The notes beneath the pieces were generated by a model. The model was given only the letters and a program-made list of their open reading frames with translations. It made no database searches and was not told the DNA's origin. Made by a program: the position numbers and the translations under genes. DNA of 64,000 bases from Aurantiacibacter marinus (GTDB lineage: Bacteria > Pseudomonadota > Alphaproteobacteria > Sphingomonadales > Sphingomonadaceae): the NCBI RefSeq assembly GCF_001021555.1, contig NZ_LDCP01000001.1:1054001-1118000 (forward strand), written 5' to 3'. Positions 25,283 to 33,544 of this stretch are shown piece after piece. Position 1 is the first letter of the stretch; each line of letters starts with the position of its first letter.

Positions 25283-27376
25283 TTGCATAGACTTCTTTTG
25301 ACCGTCACAGCCGCCAGCCTGGTCGCTGCGACGCCGTCACACGGGCAGGCGCAGGAATCTGGCGATATGGCGTCCGCGCCGCCGCCGCCGCTGGCGCAGG
25401 AAACTGCCTCCGGTACGCGTGTTTTCATGCCCGCAGATTTTGCACGCTTCGTACCGCGCAACGCGCTCGACATGCTGAATGAAGTGCCTGGCTTCACTCT
25501 GCGCGGAGAAGACGGGCAGCGCGGGCTCGGGCAGGCCAGCGCCAATGTGCTGATCAACGGGCAGCGCATAACCAACAAGTCCGATGGCATTTTCACCCAG
25601 CTCCAGCGGATTGCCACAGACCGGGTCGAGCGGATCGAGATTGTAGAGGCGGCGACGCTTGGCATCGCAGGCCTGTCTGGTCAGGTCGCCAATGTTATCA
25701 CCCGCCCAAGCGATATCAGCGGGCGCTTCAATTACCGCGCAGGCTTCCGGCCCAAATATGCGCGGCCCAGCTTTATTGGCGGCGAAGTATCGCTTAGCCG
25801 GTCGAGCGAAGCGCTGGAATGGACAGTCGCAGTATCCAATGGTGTGGGTCGCGGAGCGGCGGGCGGCGGAGAGGCGTTCATCTTCGATCCGCAGGGAAAT
25901 GTGATCGAAACGCGCGACATTCGCATGCAATTCATCGCCGATCAGCCGCGCGTTTCGGGCAGTCTGCAATGGACCAGCCCCGGCGGTGCAATCGTCAACA
26001 CCAATGCCAATTACCGCCGCGTTTATGAGAACTTCCGGGACAATCAGCAGCGCGATCTGACCGTGGGCGTTGATCGTTTCCGCATGTTCGAAGACCGCAA
26101 TCGCGGCTGGGGCTATGAATTCGGAAGTGACGTGGAATTCGGTCTTGGACCCGGCAGGTTAAAGCTGATTGGGCTGGAACGTTACAGCCGCAATCGCGGA
26201 CGCTCCGATTCGATAATTTCATTTGAGGATGGCAGGCCCGATAACGGCAGTCGTTTTGCCTCGCGTACCGAAACAGGGGAACGGATCGGGCGCGCCGAAT
26301 TCAGCTGGGCAATGCTGGGCGGGGACTGGCAATTGGACGGGGAGGCCGCATTCAACCGGCTGAACCGCAGCGCGCAATTGTTCGAACTGGACGCGACGGG
26401 AGGCTTTGCCGAAATCGCCTTTCCCAACGGCACAGGCGGCGTAACGGAGGACCGGTACGAAACCATCCTTACCCACAGCCGATCATTGGCGGACAATCTC
26501 ACGCTGCAAATCGGTGCGGGTGGTGAATATTCCATAATTTCGCAAACCGCCACAAATGGCCTTACGCGCAGCTTCTGGCGGCCCAAAGGTTCCGCCAACC
26601 TCGCGTGGCAGGTGGAGGAAGGGCTGGACGTATCGCTGGAAGTGGCGCGCCGCGTGGGACAACTCAGTTTCGGTGATTTCCTCGCCAGCGTGTCGCTCAA
26701 CCAGGATCAGCAGAATGCCGGTAACGTGGAACTGGTACCGCAACAGAGCTGGGAAGCGCAGCTTGATGTTACCAAGACGCTGGGTCGCTGGGGCAGTACA
26801 GAACTCCGTTTTTATGGCCGCGAGATTGAAGATTTTGTCGAATTCATTCCGGTTTCCGGCGGCCGGGAAACGCGCGGAAATATCGATTCCGCCAGCGTTT
26901 ACGGCATTCGATCAAACAGCACATTCCAACTTGCCCCCCTGGGCTTCAACGGCGCGCAACTGGATCTGACGATCGATTGGGACCGGACCAGCCTGACAGA
27001 CCCGCTGACCGGCGAAACCCGCAAATGGAGCGGCAATCGCGACTTAGAAATCGATGCGACCCTGCGGCACGACATCCCCGGTTCTGACTGGGCCTGGGGC
27101 GTGGGTCTGGATTATGATCGCGCGCAGCCCTATTTCCGGCTGGGGGAAACCGGCCGCAATTACGAAGGCCCGATCTACACTTTCGCTTTTGTGGAGCACA
27201 AAGACGTGTTCGGGATGACCGGGAGCCTCACGGTTTTCAACCTGACCGATGGCCGCGCGCGGCAGGACCGTTTTGTCTACGATGGTTACCGCGACCGGAG
27301 CTCGTTGTTGTTCCGTGAAACACAAGACCTGTCGGTGCAGCCGATCTTCAACTTCAGCCTGAGCGGAGACTTTTAG
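25283..27376 (+). CDS. TonB-dependent receptor-like outer-membrane protein
   Basis: About 697 residues. The only credible start is a TTG at 25283, preceded by GGGGAA, giving a signal peptide (LLLTVTAASLVAATPSHGQA). The plug domain follows (FARFVPRNALDMLNEVPGFT ... VLINGQRI ... VERIEIVEAATLGI), then a long beta-barrel ending in Phe (FNFSLSGDF). Such receptors import substrates across the outer membrane using TonB energy. A TonB box is not obvious. A clear paralogue lies downstream beyond an exported amidase, so the three genes look like one uptake-and-hydrolysis cassette. Substrate unknown. Confidence 0.82.
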   Translation: MHRLLLTVTAASLVAATPSHGQAQESGDMASAPPPPLAQETASGTRVFMPADFARFVPRNALDMLNEVPGFTLRGEDGQRGLGQASANVLINGQRITNKSDGIFTQLQRIATDRVERIEIVEAATLGIAGLSGQVANVITRPSDISGRFNYRAGFRPKYARPSFIGGEVSLSRSSEALEWTVAVSNGVGRGAAGGGEAFIFDPQGNVIETRDIRMQFIADQPRVSGSLQWTSPGGAIVNTNANYRRVYENFRDNQQRDLTVGVDRFRMFEDRNRGWGYEFGSDVEFGLGPGRLKLIGLERYSRNRGRSDSIISFEDGRPDNGSRFASRTETGERIGRAEFSWAMLGGDWQLDGEAAFNRLNRSAQLFELDATGGFAEIAFPNGTGGVTEDRYETILTHSRSLADNLTLQIGAGGEYSIISQTATNGLTRSFWRPKGSANLAWQVEEGLDVSLEVARRVGQLSFGDFLASVSLNQDQQNAGNVELVPQQSWEAQLDVTKTLGRWGSTELRFYGREIEDFVEFIPVSGGRETRGNIDSASVYGIRSNSTFQLAPLGFNGAQLDLTIDWDRTSLTDPLTGETRKWSGNRDLEIDATLRHDIPGSDWAWGVGLDYDRAQPYFRLGETGRNYEGPIYTFAFVEHKDVFGMTGSLTVFNLTDGRARQDRFVYDGYRDRSSLLFRETQDLSVQPIFNFSLSGDF

Positions 27377-27417
27377 AGGGATTGCCAGCGGCTGGGGACT
27401 GGCGCAGAGTGCCTGGC

Positions 27418-28971
27418 ATGAGAAAATTATTTCTTGCTATACCACTGATTGCACTCACTTCTCCTCTTCACGCGCAGGATAGTGACCTCCCTTTGGCCCA
27501 GATCGATATTCCGCGGATTGTGCTTCCGCCGGGGGTTGAGCCTTTCACCAATGTCGCGGAGGGGCGGGCCGTTGGCCATATCTACAGGATAGTGAACTAC
27601 GATGATGGTCCTCAAGGGATCGGTGCAGTCATTTCACTGGCCCCGGATATCACTGCGCAGGTGCGCGCCGCGCAGCGCCTCCGGCTTCAGGGCCGGACAG
27701 TTCTGGTGAAAGACAATATCGAAACGCGCGAACTTCCGACAACGGCAGGCAGTCTTGCCCTGGAAGCCAACGACACAGGCCGCGATGCGCCGCTGATTGC
27801 GCGAATGCGCGCGAATGGCGGCGTGGTGATGGGCAAGACCAACCTTTCCGAATGGGCCAACTTCCGCTCTTCCGAAAGCTCCAGCGGCTGGAGCGCCGTG
27901 GGCGGTATCACCCGCAATCCATACGCCACCGATCGCAATTCCTGCGGCTCATCCTCCGGCAGCGGTGCTGCGGTTGCGGCGGGCTTCAGCTGGGCTGCAA
28001 TCGGCACAGAAACAGACGGGTCGATCACTTGTCCAGCCAGCCTGAACGGTGTGGTCGGATTCAAACCCAGCGTTGGCCTCGTCAGCCAGACGCATATCGT
28101 GCCGATCAGCGCCAGCCAGGACACCGCCGGACCAATGGCGCGCAGCGTGGCCGATGCAGCCTTGCTGCTCACCGCCATCGCCGGGCCGGATTACGGCGAA
28201 ATCGGAGACGGAGACCCCGCGTACGATTTCACGGCCGGCCTGACCGAAGCATCACTGGATGGTGTGCGCATCGGTGTGCTGCGCGGGCGTTATGGCGGAT
28301 ATGAACCGCTTGGCGCGGTGTATGAGCAAGCGCTTACCGATTTGCGCGCGGCCGGCGCTGTTCTGATCGACGTGACCTATGACGGTGATCCCGCGATGGG
28401 CCGCGATGAATACACGGTCCTGCTGTATGAATTCCGCGAAGGGATTGACGCCTATCTGCAAGGCTCCCCCGCCGATATTCCGGTCAGGTCGTTGCAGGAT
28501 GTGATAGATTTCAACATTGCCCATGCCGACACCGAATTGCGGTGGTTCGGGCAGGATATTCTTGAGCTTGCGCTGCAAACGACCGACCGCGATGCCTATG
28601 AGGCCGCCCGCGCCAACAGTTTCCGGCTGGCCGGGCCGGAAGGAATCGATGCGATGCTGGCGCAGCATGGGGTCGCTTTCCTGATTGCTCCCACACGCGG
28701 CCCGGCCTGGGTCACTGATCTGGTCAACGGCGATAACTTCCGCGGGGGTATCGGCGTCGGCTCCCTCGCCGCAATTGCCGGCTATCCGCATCTGACGGTA
28801 CCGATGGGGCATATCGAAGGGCTGCCTGTGGGCCTCTCCTTCATCGGCGCGAAGTGGGACGACCATGCCATTCTTCAGGCTGGCTCCGCTTATGAGCGGG
28901 AACGTAGCTTTGCCATACCACAGCCGCGCCTTGCACCTTGGGAACCGTTGGTACCTGCCGCGAGTAATTAA
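27418..28971 (+). CDS. Exported amidase-signature family hydrolase
   Basis: 517 residues from the ATG at 27418, which opens a signal peptide (MRKLFLAIPLIALTSPLHAQ). The Ser-cisSer-Lys triad regions are visible: LVKDNIETR, SCGSSSGSGAAVAAG and TETDGSITCPASLNGVVGFK. The family hydrolyses amides; GatA in this window is a cytoplasmic relative. Unlike GatA this enzyme is exported to the periplasm. It sits between two TonB-dependent receptors (41 and 16 bases of spacing), implying co-transcription and a role in processing an imported amide or peptide. The exact substrate is unknown. Confidence 0.88.
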   Translation: MRKLFLAIPLIALTSPLHAQDSDLPLAQIDIPRIVLPPGVEPFTNVAEGRAVGHIYRIVNYDDGPQGIGAVISLAPDITAQVRAAQRLRLQGRTVLVKDNIETRELPTTAGSLALEANDTGRDAPLIARMRANGGVVMGKTNLSEWANFRSSESSSGWSAVGGITRNPYATDRNSCGSSSGSGAAVAAGFSWAAIGTETDGSITCPASLNGVVGFKPSVGLVSQTHIVPISASQDTAGPMARSVADAALLLTAIAGPDYGEIGDGDPAYDFTAGLTEASLDGVRIGVLRGRYGGYEPLGAVYEQALTDLRAAGAVLIDVTYDGDPAMGRDEYTVLLYEFREGIDAYLQGSPADIPVRSLQDVIDFNIAHADTELRWFGQDILELALQTTDRDAYEAARANSFRLAGPEGIDAMLAQHGVAFLIAPTRGPAWVTDLVNGDNFRGGIGVGSLAAIAGYPHLTVPMGHIEGLPVGLSFIGAKWDDHAILQAGSAYERERSFAIPQPRLAPWEPLVPAASN

Positions 28972-28987
28972 CGCGCGCGCTTTGCCG

Positions 28988-31177
28988 ATGCGGCGGCTTC
29001 TTGAAGGCCGCCCGCTGATACTTACCGGGACTGGATTTTCATTGTCACTTCGCCGCCCTCAAACGGGATTTTTGGCGCTGGCCTGTGCTTTGGCGGGTCA
29101 GGCAGGCATCGCCCATGCGCAGGACACGCAAGACACGCAAGACACGCGGGGCGTTGACACGTTGCCTCGGGATGCCAGCGTGGAGGAGCAGATGCCCCAA
29201 TCCCGCGCGGTCGCCCGCGAGGTGTACACCGCGGCAGATTTCGCCCGCTTCGCCCCGCGCAACGCGCTCGATCTGATCCAGCAAATTCCCGGCTTTGATG
29301 TTGACCAAGGTGGCGGGGGAGGACGCGGCTTTGGTCAGGCATCGGAAAACCTGCTGATCAATGGAGAGCGCGTTTCGAGCAAATCCACCAGCACTGCCGA
29401 TCTTCTTGCGCGCATTCCGGTCGGCAATGTCGTGCGGGTCGAAGTGGTTGATGGTGCGATGCTCGACATTCCGGGCCTGTCAGGCCGCGTTGCCAATATC
29501 ATCGTGCTGCAGGGCGCTGTCTCTGGACAGTTTCGCTGGCGGCCCGAATGGAACACTTTGAGCGCGCCTGCACAGTGGTTTGAAGGCGAAATTTCGCTGA
29601 CCGGCAGCATTGGTGGCGTTGATTACACCCTTGCGCTGGAAAACCGCGATTTTGCCCGCGGGCGCATCGGACCGTCCATCATTACAACCGCGGACGGCGT
29701 GGTCGATGCGCGCATCAATGAAGCTTCGACCCTGTTCAACCGGCCCAATATCAGCGGTTTCTTCAGCTTCGATATTGCGCCGGAAGTGGAGGTCAATCTC
29801 AACCTGACGGGCGGAATTGAAATTTTCGATGCAGAGGAGCAGGAATTTCGGGAAGCAAGCAGCCCGCTGCCGCCTTTTGTTGAACGCTTCGTCACAGACA
29901 GCGACGAATGGTATTATGAAATCGGCGGGGACATTACTTTCCCGGTTGGCCCCGGCCAGCTGAAGGTGATTGCGCTGGAAAGTTTTGACCACCGTGACCG
30001 GATAACCAATTCCCTGCTCGACACTGCGGGCCTTCCGACCAGCGGATCGCAGTTCATCCGCGTGGCCGATCAAGGCGAACGCATCGGGCGAGGGGAATAT
30101 AGCTGGGGCATGTGGGGCGCTGACTTCCAGGTTTCGGCAGAGGCCGCCTTCAACCGGCTGGATCAGGACGGGCGCCTGTTCGACTACGATCCAGCAGCGG
30201 CAAGCTTTGCCGAGGTGGAATTCCCCGGCGGCGCGGGCGGAGTACGCGAGGACCGGTATGAAGCTTTGCTCAGTGTAGGCTTCCCCTTGACGGACAATCT
30301 CTCCATCCAGCTTGTTGGCGGCGCCGAATATTCGCAAATCTCGCAAACCGGAGCGAACGCCCGATCACGCATTTTTCGCCGGCCAAAGGGCTCCATCGGG
30401 CTTGCCTGGACGCCAACGGATGGACTGGATGTCAATTTCGAACTGGCGCGCACGGTAGGGCAGCTGTCTTTTGGTGACTTTCTTGCCAGTGTGGACTTGT
30501 CAGAAGAACAGGCGAATGCCGGGAACAGCGATCTCAGACCGCAGCAGAATTGGGATATCAAGCTGGAAATTGCCAAGAACTTCGGCGAGTTCGGCTCTGC
30601 CACGCTGGCGCTTTTCGATGAACAGATCGAAGACCTTGTTCTGATCTTGCCAGTTGCTGGTGGCGGGGAAGCGCGCGGCAATATCGAAGCTGCGCGGCGT
30701 ACAGGCGCCAATCTGCTCGGCACGTTGCAGCTTGCGCCGCTGGGTGTGGAGGGTGCGCAACTGGAGGTTTCGGTTCGGTGGGAGCAATCACAACTGATTG
30801 ACCCTGTCACGCTGGCAGAGCGACGGTTTGATGGCAACGACCCGTTCGAAATCTCACTCGATTTCCGCCACGATATTCCGCGCACCGACTGGGCCTACGG
30901 TTGGAATTTCCAGGACACCGAACGTGCGCCGTCCTTTCGTGTGGAACAGGAATCCTTCGAGTACGGACCAAGCACGTCCGGCTCCTTTTTTGTCGAGCAT
31001 AAGGACGTGCTTGGCGCGACTGCCAATCTGCAACTGGGCAACATCTTCAATGGGCCCGACACTCTGCTGCGCACCGTGTATGACGGACCGCGCGGCAGTT
31101 CTCCCGTGCTGTTCACCGAAAATCGCCGCCGCGACCGCGGACAGACGATTACTCTCACCCTGACCGGCAGCTTCTAG
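28988..31177 (+). CDS. TonB-dependent receptor-like outer-membrane protein, paralogue
   Basis: About 729 residues from the ATG at 28988; an in-frame TTG at 29042 would give a more typical signal peptide (n-region LRRPQTG, cleavage after GIAHA). After a short DTQDTQDT repeat the plug domain (DFARFAPRNALDLIQQIPGF ... NLLINGERV ... VVRVEVVDGAMLDI) and barrel follow, ending TLTLTGSF. It closely resembles the receptor 1.6 kb upstream, including the FGDFLASV and VEHKDV motifs, so the pair arose by duplication. A bidirectional terminator follows. Confidence 0.82.
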   Translation: MRRLLEGRPLILTGTGFSLSLRRPQTGFLALACALAGQAGIAHAQDTQDTQDTRGVDTLPRDASVEEQMPQSRAVAREVYTAADFARFAPRNALDLIQQIPGFDVDQGGGGGRGFGQASENLLINGERVSSKSTSTADLLARIPVGNVVRVEVVDGAMLDIPGLSGRVANIIVLQGAVSGQFRWRPEWNTLSAPAQWFEGEISLTGSIGGVDYTLALENRDFARGRIGPSIITTADGVVDARINEASTLFNRPNISGFFSFDIAPEVEVNLNLTGGIEIFDAEEQEFREASSPLPPFVERFVTDSDEWYYEIGGDITFPVGPGQLKVIALESFDHRDRITNSLLDTAGLPTSGSQFIRVADQGERIGRGEYSWGMWGADFQVSAEAAFNRLDQDGRLFDYDPAAASFAEVEFPGGAGGVREDRYEALLSVGFPLTDNLSIQLVGGAEYSQISQTGANARSRIFRRPKGSIGLAWTPTDGLDVNFELARTVGQLSFGDFLASVDLSEEQANAGNSDLRPQQNWDIKLEIAKNFGEFGSATLALFDEQIEDLVLILPVAGGGEARGNIEAARRTGANLLGTLQLAPLGVEGAQLEVSVRWEQSQLIDPVTLAERRFDGNDPFEISLDFRHDIPRTDWAYGWNFQDTERAPSFRVEQESFEYGPSTSGSFFVEHKDVLGATANLQLGNIFNGPDTLLRTVYDGPRGSSPVLFTENRRRDRGQTITLTLTGSF

Positions 31178-31184
31178 GCAATAA

Positions 31185-31218
31185 AAGAGCCCCCGCAGCT
31201 GATGCTGGGAGGGCTCTT
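31185..31218. terminator. Bidirectional terminator between receptor and tig
   Basis: AAGAGCCC (31185-31192) pairs with GGGCTCTT (31211-31218); T-rich ATTTAAT follows on the plus strand and TTTTATTG on the minus strand. It lies between the converging receptor and tig genes and can serve both. Confidence 0.8.
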
Positions 31219-31239
31219 ATTTAATGCCTAGCTGACGGC

Positions 31240-32838
31240 CTACTTTTTGGCAGGTGCCTTCTTGGCGGCTGGCTTTTTGGCTGCAGACTTCTTTGCAGGA
31301 GCCTTCTTTGCAGCTGGCTTGGCTTCCGCCTTCTTGGCCGGAGCCTTTTTGGCCGGAGCCTTTTCGGCAGGGGCCTTCTTTGCAGCTGGCTTCTTGTCGC
31401 CATCATCCTTGGCGGCAGCCTTCTTGACCGGGGCCTTCTTTGCAGGCGCCTTTTCAGCCGCCGGCTTTTTCTTGGCCGGGGCCTTTTTCTTTTTCGTGTC
31501 GGCAGGTGCTTCTTCTGCTTCGATCGCAGCTTCCAGTTCCTCGCGCGTAACATCGCGCTCGGTCACTTCAGCCTTGTCGAACAGGAAATCGACGACCTTG
31601 TCTTCATACAAAGGAGCACGCAGCTGGGCCTGGGCCATCGGTTCGTTGCGAACATATTCCATGAACCGGTCACGGTCTTCCGGGCGATACTGCTGCGCAG
31701 CCTGCTGCATCAGCATCTGCATTTCCTGTTGGCTGATTTCCACGCCATTGGCCTGACCGATTTCGGAAAGCAGCAGGCCAAGACGCACGCGGCGCTCTGC
31801 AATGCGCTTGTAATCGTCCTTGTCGGCTTCGATTTCCTTCATCGCCGCTGCGGAGTCTTCCTCCCGGGCGGCTTCCTGCGTCAGCTGGTTCCAGATCTGT
31901 TCGAATTCAGCGTCCACCATTGATGGGGGAACGTCGAAATCATGATCGGCAGCCAGCGTGTCCAGCAGCTGGCGCTTCATCTGGGTGCGGGTGAGACCGG
32001 CGCTTTCCTGCTCGATCTGGCCCTTCACCAGTTCCTTCAGCTTGTCGATGCCGTCCAGGCCAAGCTGCTTGGCGAAGTCATCATCAACTTTGGTTTCGGC
32101 CTCAACCTTTACCTGCTTCACGGTAACGTCGAATTCGGCGTCCTTGGCGGCAAGATGCGTTGCCTGGTAATCAGCGGGGAAGGTGACCTTGATGGTCTTC
32201 TCGTCGCCGGTTTTCACGCCGACAAGCTGTTCTTCAAAGCCAGGGATGAACTGGCCTGAGCCGATTACGAGCGGAGCGTCTTCCGCTTTCCCGCCTTCGA
32301 ATTCGATCCCGTCGACGCGGCCAACGAAATCGATGATCAGCTGGTTGCCGTCAGCGGCCTTCTTAGTCTTGGGTGCATCCTTGTAGGTCTTCTGGCCCTC
32401 GGCAATTTTGCCCAGCGCTTCGTCAAGCTGTTCGTCGCTGACAGGAACGTTCAGCTTTTCCAGCTTCAGTCCGTCAATCGCAGGTGCCTTGATGTCGGGC
32501 AGCACTTCGACTTCGACCTTCAGTTCGGCATCCTTGCCCTGTTCATACCCTTCGGTCATTTCGACCTTGGGCTGGAGCGCGGGGCGCAGTTTCTTTTCGC
32601 GGATCAGGTTTTCAACCGATTCGCGCAGCGTGTTGTTCAGCACATCGGCATGCATTGCCTCACCGTGCATCTTGCGCACGAGGTTTGCCGGAACCTTGCC
32701 GGGACGGAAGCCTGGCATACGCACCTGCGGAGCAACCTTCTTGATTTCTGCTTCGACGCGGGCGTCGATATCTTTTGCAGAAATAGTAAGGGTGTAGGCG
32801 CGCTTGAGGCCTTCATTTGTATTTTCTACGATTTCCAT
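31240..32838 (-). CDS. tig: Trigger factor with lysine/alanine/proline-rich tail
   Basis: 532 residues. The ribosome-binding domain (GFRPGKVPANLVRK near residue 45), PPIase domain (GSGQFIPGFEEQLVGVKTGD) and C-terminal chaperone domain are all normal and end by about residue 440. An 84-residue extension of repeated KKAPAKK/PAAKK units (residues about 449-532), with only a few acidic residues, follows. Such tails resemble histone-H1 C-termini and should be unfolded and nucleic-acid-binding. Trigger factor folds nascent chains at the ribosome exit tunnel. The start ATG is clear. A tRNA-Leu gene lies upstream and converging receptors downstream. Confidence 0.94.
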   Translation of the reverse strand: MEIVENTNEGLKRAYTLTISAKDIDARVEAEIKKVAPQVRMPGFRPGKVPANLVRKMHGEAMHADVLNNTLRESVENLIREKKLRPALQPKVEMTEGYEQGKDAELKVEVEVLPDIKAPAIDGLKLEKLNVPVSDEQLDEALGKIAEGQKTYKDAPKTKKAADGNQLIIDFVGRVDGIEFEGGKAEDAPLVIGSGQFIPGFEEQLVGVKTGDEKTIKVTFPADYQATHLAAKDAEFDVTVKQVKVEAETKVDDDFAKQLGLDGIDKLKELVKGQIEQESAGLTRTQMKRQLLDTLAADHDFDVPPSMVDAEFEQIWNQLTQEAAREEDSAAAMKEIEADKDDYKRIAERRVRLGLLLSEIGQANGVEISQQEMQMLMQQAAQQYRPEDRDRFMEYVRNEPMAQAQLRAPLYEDKVVDFLFDKAEVTERDVTREELEAAIEAEEAPADTKKKKAPAKKKPAAEKAPAKKAPVKKAAAKDDGDKKPAAKKAPAEKAPAKKAPAKKAEAKPAAKKAPAKKSAAKKPAAKKAPAKK

Positions 32839-32912
32839 GACCAGCCTTTATAAATCTCTCTCTAACGGTTCGACTTTGGCGGGAAGCGACCAGCGTCACC
32901 ACAAGGCGAAAC

Positions 32913-32997
32913 TGGTGCGGGCGAAGGGACTCGAACCCCCACATCTTGCGATACTGGTACCTAAAACCAGCGCGTCTACCAATTCCGCCACGCCCGC
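32913..32997 (-). tRNA. tRNA-Leu (anticodon UAG), CCA encoded
   Basis: 85 bases on the minus strand. Acceptor arms GCGGGCG and CGCCCGC pair perfectly; the anticodon loop is CTGGTTTTAGGTACCAG with anticodon TAG, and the T arm has GGTTCGAGTCC. A long variable arm marks it as tRNA-Leu. The 3' CCA is encoded (32913-32915). No other tRNA was found in the window. Confidence 0.96.
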
Positions 32998-33138
32998 AGC
33001 CAAGCGAACCCGCAGGCAAACCACCTGCGAAACGAAGCGCCGCCCTTATAAGGGGCCGGACCAAAGGGCAAGGCGCAGTGTGTATTGTGAGGCCATTCTG
33101 ATTGATTTTTGCGTCGCTGCGGTTAGTGGCCTTGCCTT

Positions 33139-33444
33139 ATGAGCGAACAAGAAACCCCAAGCATGCCTGAAAACGGCGTCGACACACCCCCCGATCACCT
33201 CTCCATCGATCCGCGGAGCGAGCATTTCGATGCCGACAAGTTGCAACGCGGCGTGGCGATCCGGTTCAAGGACCGCGTTCGCACCGATATTGAAGAATAT
33301 TCGATTTCCGAAGGCTGGGTCCGGGTACAGGCCGGCAAGACTGTTGACCGCAAGGGCCGCCCGTTGACGATCAAGCTGAACGGCCCTGTCCAGGCCTGGT
33401 ACGAAGATCTGGGCGAAAACGCGCCAGTCGCGAAGAAAGACTAG
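33139..33444 (+). CDS. DUF3297 family protein
   Basis: A 101-residue protein of the DUF3297 family, recognised by DHLSIDPRSEHFDADKLQRG and WVRVQAGKTVDRKGRPLTIK. Small, cytoplasmic, without signal peptide; function unknown. It is monocistronic and followed by a hairpin. The ATG is the first Met of the frame; no strong ribosome-binding site is seen. Confidence 0.85.
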   Translation: MSEQETPSMPENGVDTPPDHLSIDPRSEHFDADKLQRGVAIRFKDRVRTDIEEYSISEGWVRVQAGKTVDRKGRPLTIKLNGPVQAWYEDLGENAPVAKKD

Positions 33445-33446
33445 GT

Positions 33447-33472
33447 CTTCCGGGCCATCTGCGGCCCGGAAG
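33447..33472 (+). terminator. Hairpin after the DUF3297 gene
   Basis: CTTCCGGGCC (33447-33456) and GGCCCGGAAG (33463-33472) form a perfect ten-pair stem with a six-base loop, three bases after the stop codon. The following CATTAG has no T-run, so it may be rho-assisted or protective rather than a classical terminator. Confidence 0.6.
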
Positions 33473-33504
33473 CATTAGCGCAGCCAAGCAGAGGAAATAG
33501 CCGT

Positions 33505-33531
33505 GAGGACGAAGCTGCGGATGCAGCTTCG
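33505..33531 (+). repeat. Palindromic repeat element, single copy
   Basis: GAGGACGAAGCTGCGGATGC followed by AGCTTCG: an eight-pair stem (GAAGCTGC/GCAGCTTC) with a GGAT loop. The same element, with GC/GC replacing CT/AG in the stem, forms both ends of the inverted repeat at 41132-41378. The preceding 20 bases are also related. It sits 14 bases past the nhaA stop. Confidence 0.8.
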
Positions 33532-33544
33532 AAACCAAAAGCCC

